Positions 8,141 to 16,860 of a DNA stretch of 33,232 bases are shown here, one piece after another. The notes beneath the pieces were generated by a model, which was not told the origin of the DNA, made no database searches, and saw only the letters and a list, made by a program, of their open reading frames with translations. The position numbers and the translations under genes were made by a program. The DNA is taken from assembly GCA_002419055.1 (NCBI GenBank), contig DIFI01000015.1:1-33232 (forward strand), written 5' to 3'. Position 1 is the first letter of the stretch, and each line of letters opens with the position of its first letter. This DNA is from Peptococcaceae bacterium UBA5752 (lineage in GTDB: Bacteria; Bacillota; Dehalobacteriia; UBA4068).

Positions 8141-8866
8141 ATGAAGGTTTTTGCTATTTCCGATTTACATTTATCATTTTTGGTACCGCCGAATAATAAT
8201 TGGGAAAACGTATCTGTCTCAAAACCGATGGACATTTTTGGTGCGGCTTGGCAGGATAGTTATAAACGTCTTTATCAAAACTGGATCGCTTCGGTAACGT
8301 CTGATGACTTTGTTTTAGTAGCAGGAGATATCTCCTGGGCTATGACTTTGACAGAAGCTGCTGCCGATTTCGCATTTCTTGGCTCTCTGCCGGGACAAAT
8401 TATTATGATTAAAGGCAATCATGATTATTGGTGGCAAAGCATTAGTCGCGTCCGCCAAAGCTTACCATCTAATTGTAAAGCTATGCAAAATGACAGCATT
8501 GTCGTAGGTAGCCGTGTTATTTGTGGCACCCGCGGCTGGATATTGCCGGAAAGCAACACTTTTACTGCTCATGACAACCAAATTTATGCCCGTGAGTTGT
8601 TAAGATTACGACTATCCCTCGAAAGCGGCAAAAAGAGCGGACTTGAACCGGTTGTGATGACCCATTTTCCACCATTGGCTACAAATACCCAAGACAGTGA
8701 GTTTTGCCGAATCATGCATGAATTTGGCGTCTCTCTATGTATTTACGGTCATACCCATAACGCTGCTGTCTCAATCGGTTTTGAAGGAGAATATCAGGGA
8801 ATTAGCTTGCTAAACACAACTATTGACTATCTCAAATGTCAACCATTATTACTATGGGAAGAATGA
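8141..8866 (+). CDS. Calcineurin-like metallophosphoesterase
   Basis: A 241-residue cytoplasmic phosphoesterase with the full set of metal-binding motifs in order: SDLHLS near the N-terminus, VAGDISW, KGNHDYWW, MTHFPPL and YGHTHN. This is the binuclear metal site of the calcineurin superfamily. The GNHDYWW variant with an early SDLHLSF marks a conserved Bacillota subfamily whose substrate is not known. There is no signal peptide. It follows the DUF1294 gene by 7 bp; GAGG at 8131-8134 sits just before the ATG. The motifs suggest an active enzyme, but the target (nucleotide, lipid or protein phosphate) cannot be inferred. Confidence 0.88.
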   Translation: MKVFAISDLHLSFLVPPNNNWENVSVSKPMDIFGAAWQDSYKRLYQNWIASVTSDDFVLVAGDISWAMTLTEAAADFAFLGSLPGQIIMIKGNHDYWWQSISRVRQSLPSNCKAMQNDSIVVGSRVICGTRGWILPESNTFTAHDNQIYARELLRLRLSLESGKKSGLEPVVMTHFPPLATNTQDSEFCRIMHEFGVSLCIYGHTHNAAVSIGFEGEYQGISLLNTTIDYLKCQPLLLWEE

Positions 8867-8950
8867 AATTTTATAACAAAAAAGCGTCTAAAAGAGGATA
8901 TATAATCAAAAAAGCGAAGTATTGAAGGATAGCAGTAAGGAGGTCTATTT

Positions 8951-10492
8951 ATGAGATTAGTTACAGCCGAAGAAATGCGGCAGGCAGATACTGCCGCTAT
9001 TAATGATTATGGTATCCCCAGCGCAATATTGATGGAAAACGCTGGGCTTGCGGTAGTAAACGAGGTTCGTAATTTGCTGAGTACACTTGACGGCAAAAAA
9101 GCTGTAATATTTTGCGGTGGTGGCAACAATGGCGGAGATGGGCTTGTTGTAGCCCGTCATTTACATAACGCCGGCTGCGAAGTACGTCTGTATTTCCTTG
9201 CTGATCCGGATATCTTCCGCGGTGATGCCTTGTTAAATTGGCAAATATTAAAAAACATGGGCGTCAATGGTTACTGGCTTACCGAAGGAAGCCGTCTTAA
9301 TATTGCGCGTATGGCCTTATGGAGTTCCGATATTGTTATAGATGCAATTTTCGGCACCGGTCTGCGCGATGAAATCAGCGGTACAGTATTGTCGGTAATC
9401 AACATCATTAACGAAAGTCGTACACCTGTAATAGCTTGCGATATTCCTTCAGGATTATCTTCTGTGACCGGTATGCCTTTAGGCGCAGCCGTTGAAGCTG
9501 CCAGTACCGTTACATTTGGTTTTTGCAAATTAGGTTTGATTATGCCCGAAGCAAAGCCCTATGTCGGAAAATTAATTGTCGCCGACATTTCACTTCCGTC
9601 ACAAGTCGAGGAAAATCTCGGCAGCCGTCGAGAGCTACTTGATGCTGAGTTTTGCCAACGCTGGCTAACAATCCGCAACCGCAAAAGCCATAAAGGAGAT
9701 TTTGGTCATGTATTGGAAATTGCCGGTTCACCTAATTTACCCGGGGCTGCTATATTATCTGCTACCGGCGTTATGAAAACCGGCGCTGGTCTTTTAACAG
9801 CAGCTATTCCCTCTTCCTGCCGTACAGCCTTCACATCTCGGCTGCCGGAGTCAATGTTAATGTCGTTGCCCGAAAACAGCAACGGCTTATTGTCAGCAAC
9901 CGCAACTGAAGACATCACCCAGTTTGATGCTGACTGTTATTTAATCGGCCCAGGTATGGGACGCAACGAAGACACTATAACATTACTCCGCAGTTTATTA
10001 AAGAATCTTAATAAGCCCACCGTTCTGGATGCCGACGGACTCTTTGCCGTCTGCGGCAGTCTTCATCTGCTTAAAAGTTTCAAAGCACCTTTAGTTATTA
10101 CTCCACATCCCGGTGAGATGGCTAATTTGCTGGGCATAAGCGCAGCCGAAGTACAAGAAGACAGAATTGATACTGCCTGCAAATTTGCAGCAGAATATAA
10201 TGTTATAGTTGTATTAAAAGGAGCCGGAACCGTGATCGCAACACCGGAAGGTAGATTGTTTATTAATAACACCGGCAACCCCGGTATGGCTACCGCAGGC
10301 AGCGGTGATGTATTATCCGGTATGATTGCTTCCTTGTTGGCTCAAGGCCTGCCGCCGGCAGCGGCCGCCGCTTGCGCTGTCTGGCTACATGGACGTGCCG
10401 GCGATATCGCCGCGACAGCCAGCTCAGAAGCCGGAATTACTGCCAGCGATATTGCAGCAAACATTCCCTTGGCTTATGCCGAAGTAATTTAA
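8951..10492 (+). CDS. nnr: Bifunctional NAD(P)HX epimerase / ADP-dependent NAD(P)HX dehydratase
   Basis: A 513-residue two-domain repair enzyme that corrects hydrated NADH and NADPH. The N-terminal YjeF_N epimerase domain (~1-215) shows GGGNNGGDGLVVARHL, DAIFGTGL and DIPSGL. The C-terminal ribokinase-like dehydratase domain (~230-510) shows HKGDFGHVLEIAGS, IGPGMGRN, VLDADGL, ITPHPGEMANLLG, and the C-terminal GNPGMATAGSGDVLSGMIA anion-hole motif. Length and order are normal for the fused bacterial form. AAGGAGG precedes the ATG. alr begins 23 bp downstream, an arrangement common in Bacillota, so the two are probably one transcript. Confidence 0.95.
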   Translation: MRLVTAEEMRQADTAAINDYGIPSAILMENAGLAVVNEVRNLLSTLDGKKAVIFCGGGNNGGDGLVVARHLHNAGCEVRLYFLADPDIFRGDALLNWQILKNMGVNGYWLTEGSRLNIARMALWSSDIVIDAIFGTGLRDEISGTVLSVINIINESRTPVIACDIPSGLSSVTGMPLGAAVEAASTVTFGFCKLGLIMPEAKPYVGKLIVADISLPSQVEENLGSRRELLDAEFCQRWLTIRNRKSHKGDFGHVLEIAGSPNLPGAAILSATGVMKTGAGLLTAAIPSSCRTAFTSRLPESMLMSLPENSNGLLSATATEDITQFDADCYLIGPGMGRNEDTITLLRSLLKNLNKPTVLDADGLFAVCGSLHLLKSFKAPLVITPHPGEMANLLGISAAEVQEDRIDTACKFAAEYNVIVVLKGAGTVIATPEGRLFINNTGNPGMATAGSGDVLSGMIASLLAQGLPPAAAAACAVWLHGRAGDIAATASSEAGITASDIAANIPLAYAEVI

Positions 10493-10515
10493 TTATTCAC
10501 TTATAGGAGAATCCC

Positions 10516-11646
10516 ATGGAAGGATTTTATCATCACGCTTGGGCGGAAATAGATTTGGCCGCAATTAGAAACAATATCAGTTGTATCCGCAAGTTAATCG
10601 GTGAAAAAGTTGCCATCATGGCAATCGTTAAAGACAATGCCTACGGACATGGCGCACTGCCGGTTACAGCCGCAGTATTGGAAGCCGGTGCCAACCGTCT
10701 TGGTGTAACCACTATAGAAGAAGCTATCGAGCTGCGCCAAGCGGGTATCATTGCACCGATTATGACACTCGGCTATATCCCACGCGACCAATTTGCCGAA
10801 ACTTTACAATATAACATTATTCAAACTATTGTCGATTTTCAAAGCGCACAAGCTCTCTCTGTATTTGCCGAAAATAAAGGCCGGAGAGCAACAATACATA
10901 TTAAAATCGATAGCGGCATGGGAAGAATAGGCTTCTTGCCTACTCAAAAAACAATCGATGAGATCAAACAGATATTTGATTTGCCTTCATTATACGTAGA
11001 AGGTATCTTCAGCCATTTTGCAATGGCTGATGCTGCCGATAAAAGCTATGCCGATAGTCAATTTAAGATTTTTAATGATTTTTTGGCCCAATGCGCAGCT
11101 AACGATATTCATTTTTCTATTCGCCATATGGCTAACAGCGCCGCTACCATAGACTTACCTCAAAGCCGTTATGATATGGTACGTCCGGGAATGATTATTC
11201 ATGGCAATTATCCGTCAGTGCATGTCAGCCATCTTCTATCGCTGTGCCCTGCATTAACTCTCAAAACTAATATTTGGCAGATTCGTCATCTGCCGGCCGG
11301 CAGCTGTATCGGTTATGGTTGTCACTGGCAGGCCAATAAAGACAGCATCATTGCTACCATGCCGATCGGTTATGCAGACGGGTTACCGCGATTGCTGGCT
11401 AACAACGCTTCGATACTGGTAGCCGGAAAACGCGCGCCACTGGTCGGATGTGTTTGTATGGACCACATCATGGCCGATATCAGCCATATTCCTGAAGCCA
11501 GAACCGGCGAAGAAGCAGTTTTGATCGGCAAACAAGGAGATCAGCAAATAACGCTGGAAGAAGTAGGAGCTCATGCCCAAACGATCAGCTATGAAATCTG
11601 CACCAGACTCAGTAACCGTTTGCCGCGAATTTATTTAAACCAATAA
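10516..11646 (+). CDS. alr: Alanine racemase
   Basis: A 376-residue fold-type III PLP enzyme that makes D-alanine for peptidoglycan. The PLP lysine is K39 in AIVKDNAYGHG (more often KADAYGHG). HIKIDSGMGRIGF, the catalytic tyrosine in CIGYGCHW, MPIGYADGLPR and CMDHIMADIS are all present, and the C-terminal beta domain is complete. TAGGAG precedes the ATG at good spacing. In Bacillus subtilis alr is followed by the EndoAI/EndoA (mazEF) pair; here only a 49-residue ORF resembling part of EndoAI follows. Confidence 0.96.
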   Translation: MEGFYHHAWAEIDLAAIRNNISCIRKLIGEKVAIMAIVKDNAYGHGALPVTAAVLEAGANRLGVTTIEEAIELRQAGIIAPIMTLGYIPRDQFAETLQYNIIQTIVDFQSAQALSVFAENKGRRATIHIKIDSGMGRIGFLPTQKTIDEIKQIFDLPSLYVEGIFSHFAMADAADKSYADSQFKIFNDFLAQCAANDIHFSIRHMANSAATIDLPQSRYDMVRPGMIIHGNYPSVHVSHLLSLCPALTLKTNIWQIRHLPAGSCIGYGCHWQANKDSIIATMPIGYADGLPRLLANNASILVAGKRAPLVGCVCMDHIMADISHIPEARTGEEAVLIGKQGDQQITLEEVGAHAQTISYEICTRLSNRLPRIYLNQ

Positions 11647-11742
11647 TTTCCGTAAAATCTTTCCGCTATCTTAATAACAAATAAATAGTTATAATAGAAC
11701 TACCAACAGTTATCAGCCAAGAGGGGTTAGCGGAGGTGGACT

Positions 11743-11892
11743 ATGAAAAATCTTGAAAACATTCAAGCCATGATAGACGGCTACGAGCAAATGGCGGCAA
11801 TAAACCTCCAGATTGCCGAAGAATTCGCAGCTTGCGAAGATGAGGCAACACAAATAATTGAACAACTATTGTCAACAAAAAATGACGCCTAA
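11743..11892 (+). CDS. 49-residue ORF resembling the C-terminal toxin-binding segment of EndoAI/MazE antitoxin
   Basis: ATG at 11743 with GCGGAGGTGG just before it, in frame to TAA at 11890-11892. An in-frame TAG five codons upstream rules out a longer N-terminus. The product begins MKNLENIQAMIDGYEQMAAI and is acidic and probably helical. The stretch GYEQMAAINLQIAEE, then ACEDEA and a closing EQLLS, lines up with what I remember of the C-terminus of B. subtilis EndoAI (GYMEMAKINLNIS..., ECEAE..., ERL.S), the part that binds the MazF-type toxin. The ribbon-helix-helix DNA-binding half is absent and no toxin gene follows. Its position right after alr fits that origin. The stop lies inside a terminator stem. 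It could be a remnant, or a free neutraliser of a toxin encoded elsewhere. Confidence 0.65.
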   Translation: MKNLENIQAMIDGYEQMAAINLQIAEEFAACEDEATQIIEQLLSTKNDA

Positions 11893-11905
11893 AGGCGTCA
11901 TTTTT
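11881..11905. terminator. Bidirectional terminator between the small ORF and sigH
   Basis: A 7-bp GC-rich stem (11883-11889 with 11894-11900) and TAAA loop, followed by TTTTT on the plus strand and preceded by six A residues that give a U tract on the minus strand. The TAA stop of the 49-residue ORF is in the loop, so the last codons of that ORF are part of the stem. It also serves sigH, which ends at 11919. Confidence 0.85.
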
Positions 11906-11918
11906 ATATGTAACAATA

Positions 11919-12569
11919 CTATTTTTCCGTTTCACGAGCATCTAAATAGCGTTCCAATTTTCGTTTCACCCGCTGCAAAGCATTATCTATTGATTTGACA
12001 TGCCTGTCCAAATCTATAGCGATTTCCTGGTAGCTTTTGCCTTCAAGATAGAACATTAATACTTTCCATTCCAATGAGCTTAATATCTCGCCCATTTTCA
12101 TTTCTATATCATCGAACTCTTCCTGGCTGATAATCAGTTCTTCTGGGTCGGTAATCCGGGAACCGGAAATTACATCTAACAGCGTACGGTCGGATTCTTC
12201 GTCGTAAATTGGTTTGTTCAGTGAAACATAAGAATTAAGTGGAATATGTTTTTGCCTGGTTGCGGTTTTGATGGCCGTAATAATCTGACGAGTAATACAA
12301 AGCTCTGCAAATGCTCTGAATGATGATAGTTTGTCCGGTCGAAAATCGCGAATTGCCTTATAAAGGCCAATCATACCTTCTTGAATAATATCTTCTTTAT
12401 CTGCACCTATTAAAAAATAAGAACGAGCTTTAGCTCTAACAAAATTTTTATATTTATTTATCAAATACTCCTGTGCCGGTATATTACATTCTCGAGCTAA
12501 TTCAACTACACTTTCATCTGACATTAACGAAAAAGTTATTTCGCAATCTTGTTGCGGACGAGCATTCAT
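11919..12569 (-). CDS. sigH: RNA polymerase sigma factor SigH (Spo0H type)
   Basis: About 216 residues, the usual size of SigH. Region 2 is visible as YKNFVRAKARSYFLIGADKE followed by DIIQEGMIGLYKAIRDF and FRAFAELCITRQIITAIKTA; region 4 as LSSLEWKVLMFYLEGKSYQE, then DRHVKSIDNALQRVKRKL. In Bacillota SigH directs transition-phase, competence or early sporulation genes. The ATG at 12569 follows GAGGTGA at ideal spacing, whereas extending to 12629 adds residues unlike the family and has no RBS. It is the last gene of the cysS-mrnC-thyX-rlmB run. In the common Bacillota order a yacP (NYN nuclease) gene lies between rlmB and sigH; here only 62 bp remain. Confidence 0.93.
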   Translation of the reverse strand: MNARPQQDCEITFSLMSDESVVELARECNIPAQEYLINKYKNFVRAKARSYFLIGADKEDIIQEGMIGLYKAIRDFRPDKLSSFRAFAELCITRQIITAIKTATRQKHIPLNSYVSLNKPIYDEESDRTLLDVISGSRITDPEELIISQEEFDDIEMKMGEILSSLEWKVLMFYLEGKSYQEIAIDLDRHVKSIDNALQRVKRKLERYLDARETEK

Positions 12570-12631
12570 TCTCTCACCTCTTCTCATCACTACATCGTTA
12601 TTATACCTGATTAACAACAAATAAGTCAATA

Positions 12632-13513
12632 TTATTTACGACGGGCACGAGCAACTTCATACAATATAATGGCTGCCGCCGCTGATACATTAAGAGAAGT
12701 AACAGCACCATGAACTGGAATAGCAGTCAAAAAATCGCATTTTTCTCTCATCAATCGGGAAATACCTTTACCTTCACTTCCAAAAACTACCGCTAGAGGA
12801 CCGGTAAAATCACAATCCCAATAGGTGTTGCCTTGCATATCAGCACCAGCAATCCATAGCCCCTCTGATTTTAATTGATCAACAGTCTGTACCAAATTTG
12901 CCACCCGCGCTACCGGCATATAAGCAAAAGCGCCGGCAGAGGTACGCGCTGCCGTATCATTCATCTGAGCTGCCCGGCGCTTTGGAATGACCACGCCGTG
13001 AGCGCCAACACAGAGAGCCGTACGAATAATAGCTCCCAAATTATGAGGATCCTCAATATCATCAAGTATTACCAAAAGGGGTGGTTCACCTTTTGCCTCT
13101 GCCAAAGCAATCATTTCTTCGACTTCCACATAAGCTGCCGGAGCCAGTTCACAGGCAATGCCCCGGTTATCGTCACCGGCAACCTGGGCTAATCGTGACC
13201 GTGATACACGCAGATAAGGTACACCGCGTTTATCACATAATCCAACAATCAGAGTATCAAAAGAATGCATAACATTATCGGCAAGATAAACCTTGTTTAT
13301 GCTGCAATCAGATTTCAAGGCCTCAATTACATTATTTCGGCCGCTGATTATATTAGCTCGATGAGGCTCATCCGACGGTTGCAAAGAACGCTGTGCATGG
13401 TATATTCCCGGGAAATGGTCTTTACCCCAATCATTACCCTTATCTAAAACATTGGAAACACCCGGAGCAGGTTTACGCTTAATAATTTGACCTTTTTTGT
13501 CAACTTTTTTCAT
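12632..13513 (-). CDS. rlmB: 23S rRNA (guanosine-2'-O-)-methyltransferase RlmB (SpoU/TrmH family)
   Basis: About 293 residues of the SPOUT class. After a basic ~50-residue extension comes the substrate-binding domain starting ISGRNNVIEALKS, then the knotted SpoU domain with LDDIEDPHNLGAIIRTA (motif 1), VFGSEGKGISRLM (motif 2) and IPVHGAVTSLNVSAAAAI (motif 3), the three AdoMet-binding motifs of the family. RlmB methylates G2251 in E. coli numbering. I prefer the ATG at 13513 because GGGGAGAG lies just before it; an ATG at 13528 would put that RBS inside the gene. Either way the start overlaps the end of thyX, suggesting translational coupling. Confidence 0.93.
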   Translation of the reverse strand: MKKVDKKGQIIKRKPAPGVSNVLDKGNDWGKDHFPGIYHAQRSLQPSDEPHRANIISGRNNVIEALKSDCSINKVYLADNVMHSFDTLIVGLCDKRGVPYLRVSRSRLAQVAGDDNRGIACELAPAAYVEVEEMIALAEAKGEPPLLVILDDIEDPHNLGAIIRTALCVGAHGVVIPKRRAAQMNDTAARTSAGAFAYMPVARVANLVQTVDQLKSEGLWIAGADMQGNTYWDCDFTGPLAVVFGSEGKGISRLMREKCDFLTAIPVHGAVTSLNVSAAAAIILYEVARARRK

Positions 13514-14216
13514 TTTTGCTCTCCCCATTGAAATATGATCTGGCGACTACCTGAACTTTATCCGGCCGACAGCTCATAGAACCTTCAAAGCAGATGCCTT
13601 GTGTTAAACAAGTAGGGCCGGCATTCGCAAACATCATTGGCGCCACTTGGCGCACTTGTTGTAACATCATCCAGGCCAGTTCACGAATTTCTCTCTGCGC
13701 TCGCTTGCAGCAGCGTTGTTGGAAAAAATTAAGTAAAGCTCGAGCATTCATTGTAACGACTAAATTAGTTTCGGTAGCATTGGGCAATAAATAACGTGCG
13801 TCCTCAGCAGGGATACCGGCGGCTACCAATTCATTGTATGCTTGCTTTATTTGATCCATCAAACGTATAAATTCCGCCTCTTGTTGTGGCCGCTCGGCAA
13901 TAGACTGAGGGATTACATAGGAAAATCCGCTTTCTTTGACATAGCGTTGTGATTTTTGACTGTAAGACGCAATCCGGTGACGGACTAATTGATGAGATAA
14001 TGCCCTACTCACTCCGTCAATGGCAAAAGTAAAAGATGCATGTTCAAAAGGAGAAAAATGGCCAAGGCTGATCAGCTTACCAATGAATTCTTCGGCTTTG
14101 CCTTCGCTGAAACCCTCTATAATTGCAGCGCCACTTTGTGAAGAATAGCAAAGACGCGCCGCTGCTGCTACTACCTTTTCCGGCTCCGGGGTATAGCAAA
14201 GCAGTTTCACCTCCAT
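13500..14216 (-). CDS. thyX: Flavin-dependent thymidylate synthase ThyX
   Basis: A 238-residue ThyX, which makes dTMP from dUMP using FAD, NADPH and methylenetetrahydrofolate. The signature RHRxxSxxxxSxR is present as RHRIASYSQKSQR, residues ~79-91, and GHFSPFEHASFTF at ~52-64 matches the substrate and flavin region. The C-terminal RRCCKRAQREIRELA helix and GPTCLTQGICFEGS fit the Bacillota type. GGGGACA precedes the ATG. Its first ten bases overlap the end of mrnC, and its 3' end overlaps rlmB, so the genes are tightly packed. A thyX between mrnC and rlmB is also found in clostridia. Confidence 0.96.
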   Translation of the reverse strand: MEVKLLCYTPEPEKVVAAAARLCYSSQSGAAIIEGFSEGKAEEFIGKLISLGHFSPFEHASFTFAIDGVSRALSHQLVRHRIASYSQKSQRYVKESGFSYVIPQSIAERPQQEAEFIRLMDQIKQAYNELVAAGIPAEDARYLLPNATETNLVVTMNARALLNFFQQRCCKRAQREIRELAWMMLQQVRQVAPMMFANAGPTCLTQGICFEGSMSCRPDKVQVVARSYFNGESKNEKS

Positions 14217-14614
14217 GATATTGTCCCCTTTTTTTCATCAAATAATAACACTAGTATTTCATCTACACGTTTTAAATCGTCTCGTAAATATAAATAACCA
14301 ATCAGAGCTTCAATGCCGGTAGCTCGTCGATAAGTGCCAACAGAAACATTATGCGGTTGACGACCGCTTTTGGCATTGCGGCCCCGTCTGCAGATATCAA
14401 GCTCTTCTTCACTTAAAATATCTTCGAGTTCCGCCCACAGCCGTGATTGCCGTTCGGCACAAACAAGGTTGATTGCTTCTTTGTGCAAATCATCAACCTT
14501 CCTCAAACCACGCTCAAGTAAACATCGGCGTACTGCCAGCTCATATACAGCATCGCCAATATAAGCCAACGCTGTAACAGGTATGTCCCTTATTTGTTGC
14601 TCATCAAACTCCAA
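14207..14614 (-). CDS. mrnC: Mini-ribonuclease III
   Basis: About 135 residues, an RNase III catalytic domain without a double-stranded RNA-binding domain; in B. subtilis this enzyme matures 23S rRNA ends. Visible are ALAYIGDAVYELAVR with the catalytic Asp region and RGRNAKSGRQPHNVSVGTYR then ATGIEALIGYLYL with the second acidic cluster. A TTG at 14614, with CAGGTAG just before it, gives an N-terminus (MEFDEQQ...) that lines up with the B. subtilis protein and leaves a 19-bp gap after cysS. The ATG at 14680 would overlap cysS by 47 bases and add a basic tail not seen in the family. Confidence 0.9.
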   Translation of the reverse strand: MEFDEQQIRDIPVTALAYIGDAVYELAVRRCLLERGLRKVDDLHKEAINLVCAERQSRLWAELEDILSEEELDICRRGRNAKSGRQPHNVSVGTYRRATGIEALIGYLYLRDDLKRVDEILVLLFDEKKGTISWR

Positions 14615-14633
14615 TATTTCTACCTGCTTTCGG

Positions 14634-16031
14634 TTAAATCTTTTTCCAGCGCGCCCCTTGTGGCGTATCTTCAATAACAATTCCTACCTCTTTAAGCTTG
14701 TCTCTGATTGCGTCGGCTGTAGACCAATCTTTAGCGGCGCGCGCTTTATTACGAATATCAACAATCAATTGCAACAGCTCTTCTTCTATACCGCTTTGTT
14801 GCTTTTGCCATGGCAAAACCATGCCTAATACCGCGTCGAAATCTTTAAACAACTGCATAGCGGCCTCAACATCAACTTTGACAGGTTCCGCTGCTAGATA
14901 ACTGTTAAGTTCATGGCAAAAATCAAAGATCACCGAGATTGCCAAGGCAGTATTAAAATCATCATCCATTGCGGCAATAAACTTTTCTTTGGCCCCGGCA
15001 ATGGTTGATGCAAACTTCGCTTGACTGTCAGTTGCCCTTTTTGCGGCATCTGCAAGCAAATACCAACTGTTGCGAATCCGATCTAAACTCTTTGCTGCAA
15101 TTTCCAGTTTATCATCGGCAAAATCGATGGGACTGCGATAATGAGTGTTGAGCAAATAAAAACGCACCACATCTCCGGGGAATTTGGCTAAAATATCGCG
15201 CAAGAGAAAGAAATTACCAAGGCTCTTGCTCATCTTTTCCTGATTTATAGTAATAAAGCCATTATGCAGCCAAAATCTAGCAAAATCGCCGCCGTTGGCT
15301 GCTTTGCTTTGAGCTATTTCATTTTCGTGATGGGGAAAAATCAAATCGGCGCCGCCGCCGTGAATATCAAAGCTGGTCCCTAAATATTTGCAGCTCATTG
15401 CCGAACATTCGATGTGCCAGCCTGGACGGCCCATGCCCCAGGGGCTTTGCCAAGCCGGTTCACCCGGTTTGGCCGCTTTCCAAAGAGCAAAATCAAGCGG
15501 ATCACGTTTGCTTTCACCGGGCAGCACCCGTGCGCCGGACTGCATATCCTCAATGTCGCGGCCGGATAATTCGCCGTAAGACGGCAGGGAACGCACATCA
15601 AAATAGACATCGCCGTCAGCTTCATAAGCATGTCCATTGGCAATAATCTGCTTTACCATTGTAATAATGTCTTCAATATGAGTGGTAACTTTGGGATTAA
15701 CATCAGCATCCAAGACATTGAGTGCATGAACATCTTGATAATAAGCATCAATATATTTTTCAGCCACCTGCTGAGCGGTTAAGCCTTCTTGGTGGCTGCG
15801 TTGGATAATCTTATCGTCGACATCAGTAAAATTCTGCACATAAGTTACATCCAAGCCTCTCCAAAGCAGATAGCGGCGGATTGTATCAAAGACGACCAGC
15901 GGACGGGCGTTACCCAAATGAATATAATTATAAGTTGTCGGCCCGCAACAATAGATCCCTGCTTTGCCCTTTTGGAAGGGTATAAACTCCTCTTTTTGCT
16001 TGCTGCGCGTATTATACAAGCGAATGGGCAT
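14634..16031 (-). CDS. cysS: Cysteinyl-tRNA synthetase
   Basis: A 465-residue class I synthetase of normal length. The zinc-site cysteine is in GIYCCGPTTYNYIHLGNARP (C28, followed by an extra C29), with the HIGH motif as HLGN at 38-41. GWHIECSAMS and FPHHENEIAQS supply further zinc ligands, and KMSKSLGN is intact. The DALR-like anticodon region and C-terminal helical part are complete. AGAGGAG precedes the ATG. It heads the cysS-mrnC-thyX-rlmB-sigH run from its own extended -10 promoter; the leader of about 30 bases is too short for a T-box. cysE and gltX, often upstream in Bacillota, are not here. Confidence 0.97.
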   Translation of the reverse strand: MPIRLYNTRSKQKEEFIPFQKGKAGIYCCGPTTYNYIHLGNARPLVVFDTIRRYLLWRGLDVTYVQNFTDVDDKIIQRSHQEGLTAQQVAEKYIDAYYQDVHALNVLDADVNPKVTTHIEDIITMVKQIIANGHAYEADGDVYFDVRSLPSYGELSGRDIEDMQSGARVLPGESKRDPLDFALWKAAKPGEPAWQSPWGMGRPGWHIECSAMSCKYLGTSFDIHGGGADLIFPHHENEIAQSKAANGGDFARFWLHNGFITINQEKMSKSLGNFFLLRDILAKFPGDVVRFYLLNTHYRSPIDFADDKLEIAAKSLDRIRNSWYLLADAAKRATDSQAKFASTIAGAKEKFIAAMDDDFNTALAISVIFDFCHELNSYLAAEPVKVDVEAAMQLFKDFDAVLGMVLPWQKQQSGIEEELLQLIVDIRNKARAAKDWSTADAIRDKLKEVGIVIEDTPQGARWKKI

Positions 16032-16063
16032 TGGCAGCTCCTCTTTTCTGTAGTATTGATTTT

Positions 16064-16093
16064 ATTATAGCATTTACTATACAAGCATAGCAA
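16064..16093 (-). promoter_or_regulatory. Extended -10 promoter for the cysS operon
   Basis: On the minus strand TTGCTA (16088-16093) is followed after 18 bases by TATAAT (16064-16069), which carries the extended TGC just before it. Transcription would start about 30 bases before the cysS ATG. Confidence 0.7.
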
Positions 16094-16164
16094 GTATTGA
16101 TGTTTATAGTTTGAAAGAATCTGGCATACTTATTATTAGTATGTTTTCTTTAAGGAGAATTAAT

Positions 16165-16842
16165 ATGGAATCATTATCGCTGTTTGATATTGCCGGACCG
16201 ATTATGATCGGGCCATCAAGTTCTCATACGGCCGGTGCGGTACGATTGGGCAAAATCGCGGCTAACCTTGTCAGTGGGACTATCAAAGAAGTAAAGATAT
16301 ATCTCCATGGCTCCTTTGCAGCTACATATCGGGGCCATGGTACCGATAAAGCACTGCTGGCGGGCATATTAGGTTTTAATCCGTCTGATGAACAAATCAA
16401 AGACTCGCCGGCTATTGCCCAAAAAAGGGGTCTGCATTATTCAATCATCACCACCGACCTCGGAAATGTTCATCCTAACAGTGTCAAATTTGAAATCACA
16501 TTGACTAATGGTCAATGCCACAGTGTCTGCGGCTCATCGCTCGGCGGCGGCAGGATAATGATAACTGCCATTGATGATATGGAAATAAACTTTTCGGGCG
16601 ACAAACCAATTATTATCGCCCATTACCATGATACTCTTGGCATCATCTCAACTATCAGCGCCCTGCTCTACGAAAGAGAAATTAATATTGGCAATATGCA
16701 GGTCAGACGCTGCCGCGAAGACCAAACCGCTTATCTTTATATGGAAACCGACAGTCTTTGTGATCAACAACTAGAACAACAGATCGCCGCCCTCGGCGGT
16801 ATGTATTATGCCCGCATTGTCAACCCGTTTGACTACGCCTAA
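16165..16842 (+). CDS. sdaAB: L-serine dehydratase, iron-sulfur-dependent, beta subunit
   Basis: About 225 residues. The N-terminal part carries FDIAGPIMIGPSSSHTAGAVRLGKIA, the serine-binding SSSHTAG motif of the beta subunit, then GHGTDKALLAGILG. The C-terminal ~75 residues form an ACT domain (IIIAHYHDTLGIISTISALL, then INIGNMQVRR). With the alpha subunit it deaminates L-serine to pyruvate and ammonia using an oxygen-labile [4Fe-4S] cluster, which points to anaerobic metabolism. The ATG at 16165 is chosen because AAGGAG lies 7 bases before it. The upstream ATG at 16111 has no RBS. sdaAA follows after 18 bp. Confidence 0.94.
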   Translation: MESLSLFDIAGPIMIGPSSSHTAGAVRLGKIAANLVSGTIKEVKIYLHGSFAATYRGHGTDKALLAGILGFNPSDEQIKDSPAIAQKRGLHYSIITTDLGNVHPNSVKFEITLTNGQCHSVCGSSLGGGRIMITAIDDMEINFSGDKPIIIAHYHDTLGIISTISALLYEREINIGNMQVRRCREDQTAYLYMETDSLCDQQLEQQIAALGGMYYARIVNPFDYA

Positions 16843-16860
16843 GGGATGAAAGGATATAGA

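Noticed and set aside
8867..8950. Promoter before nnr (TATAAT at 8901-8906)
   Set aside because: A perfect -10 is present but the -35 position is a run of A residues, so I did not enter it as a feature.
16032..16164. T-box riboswitch before cysS
   Set aside because: The promoter lies so close to the gene that the leader is about 30 bases, too short for a T-box, and no T-box motif or terminator fold is visible.
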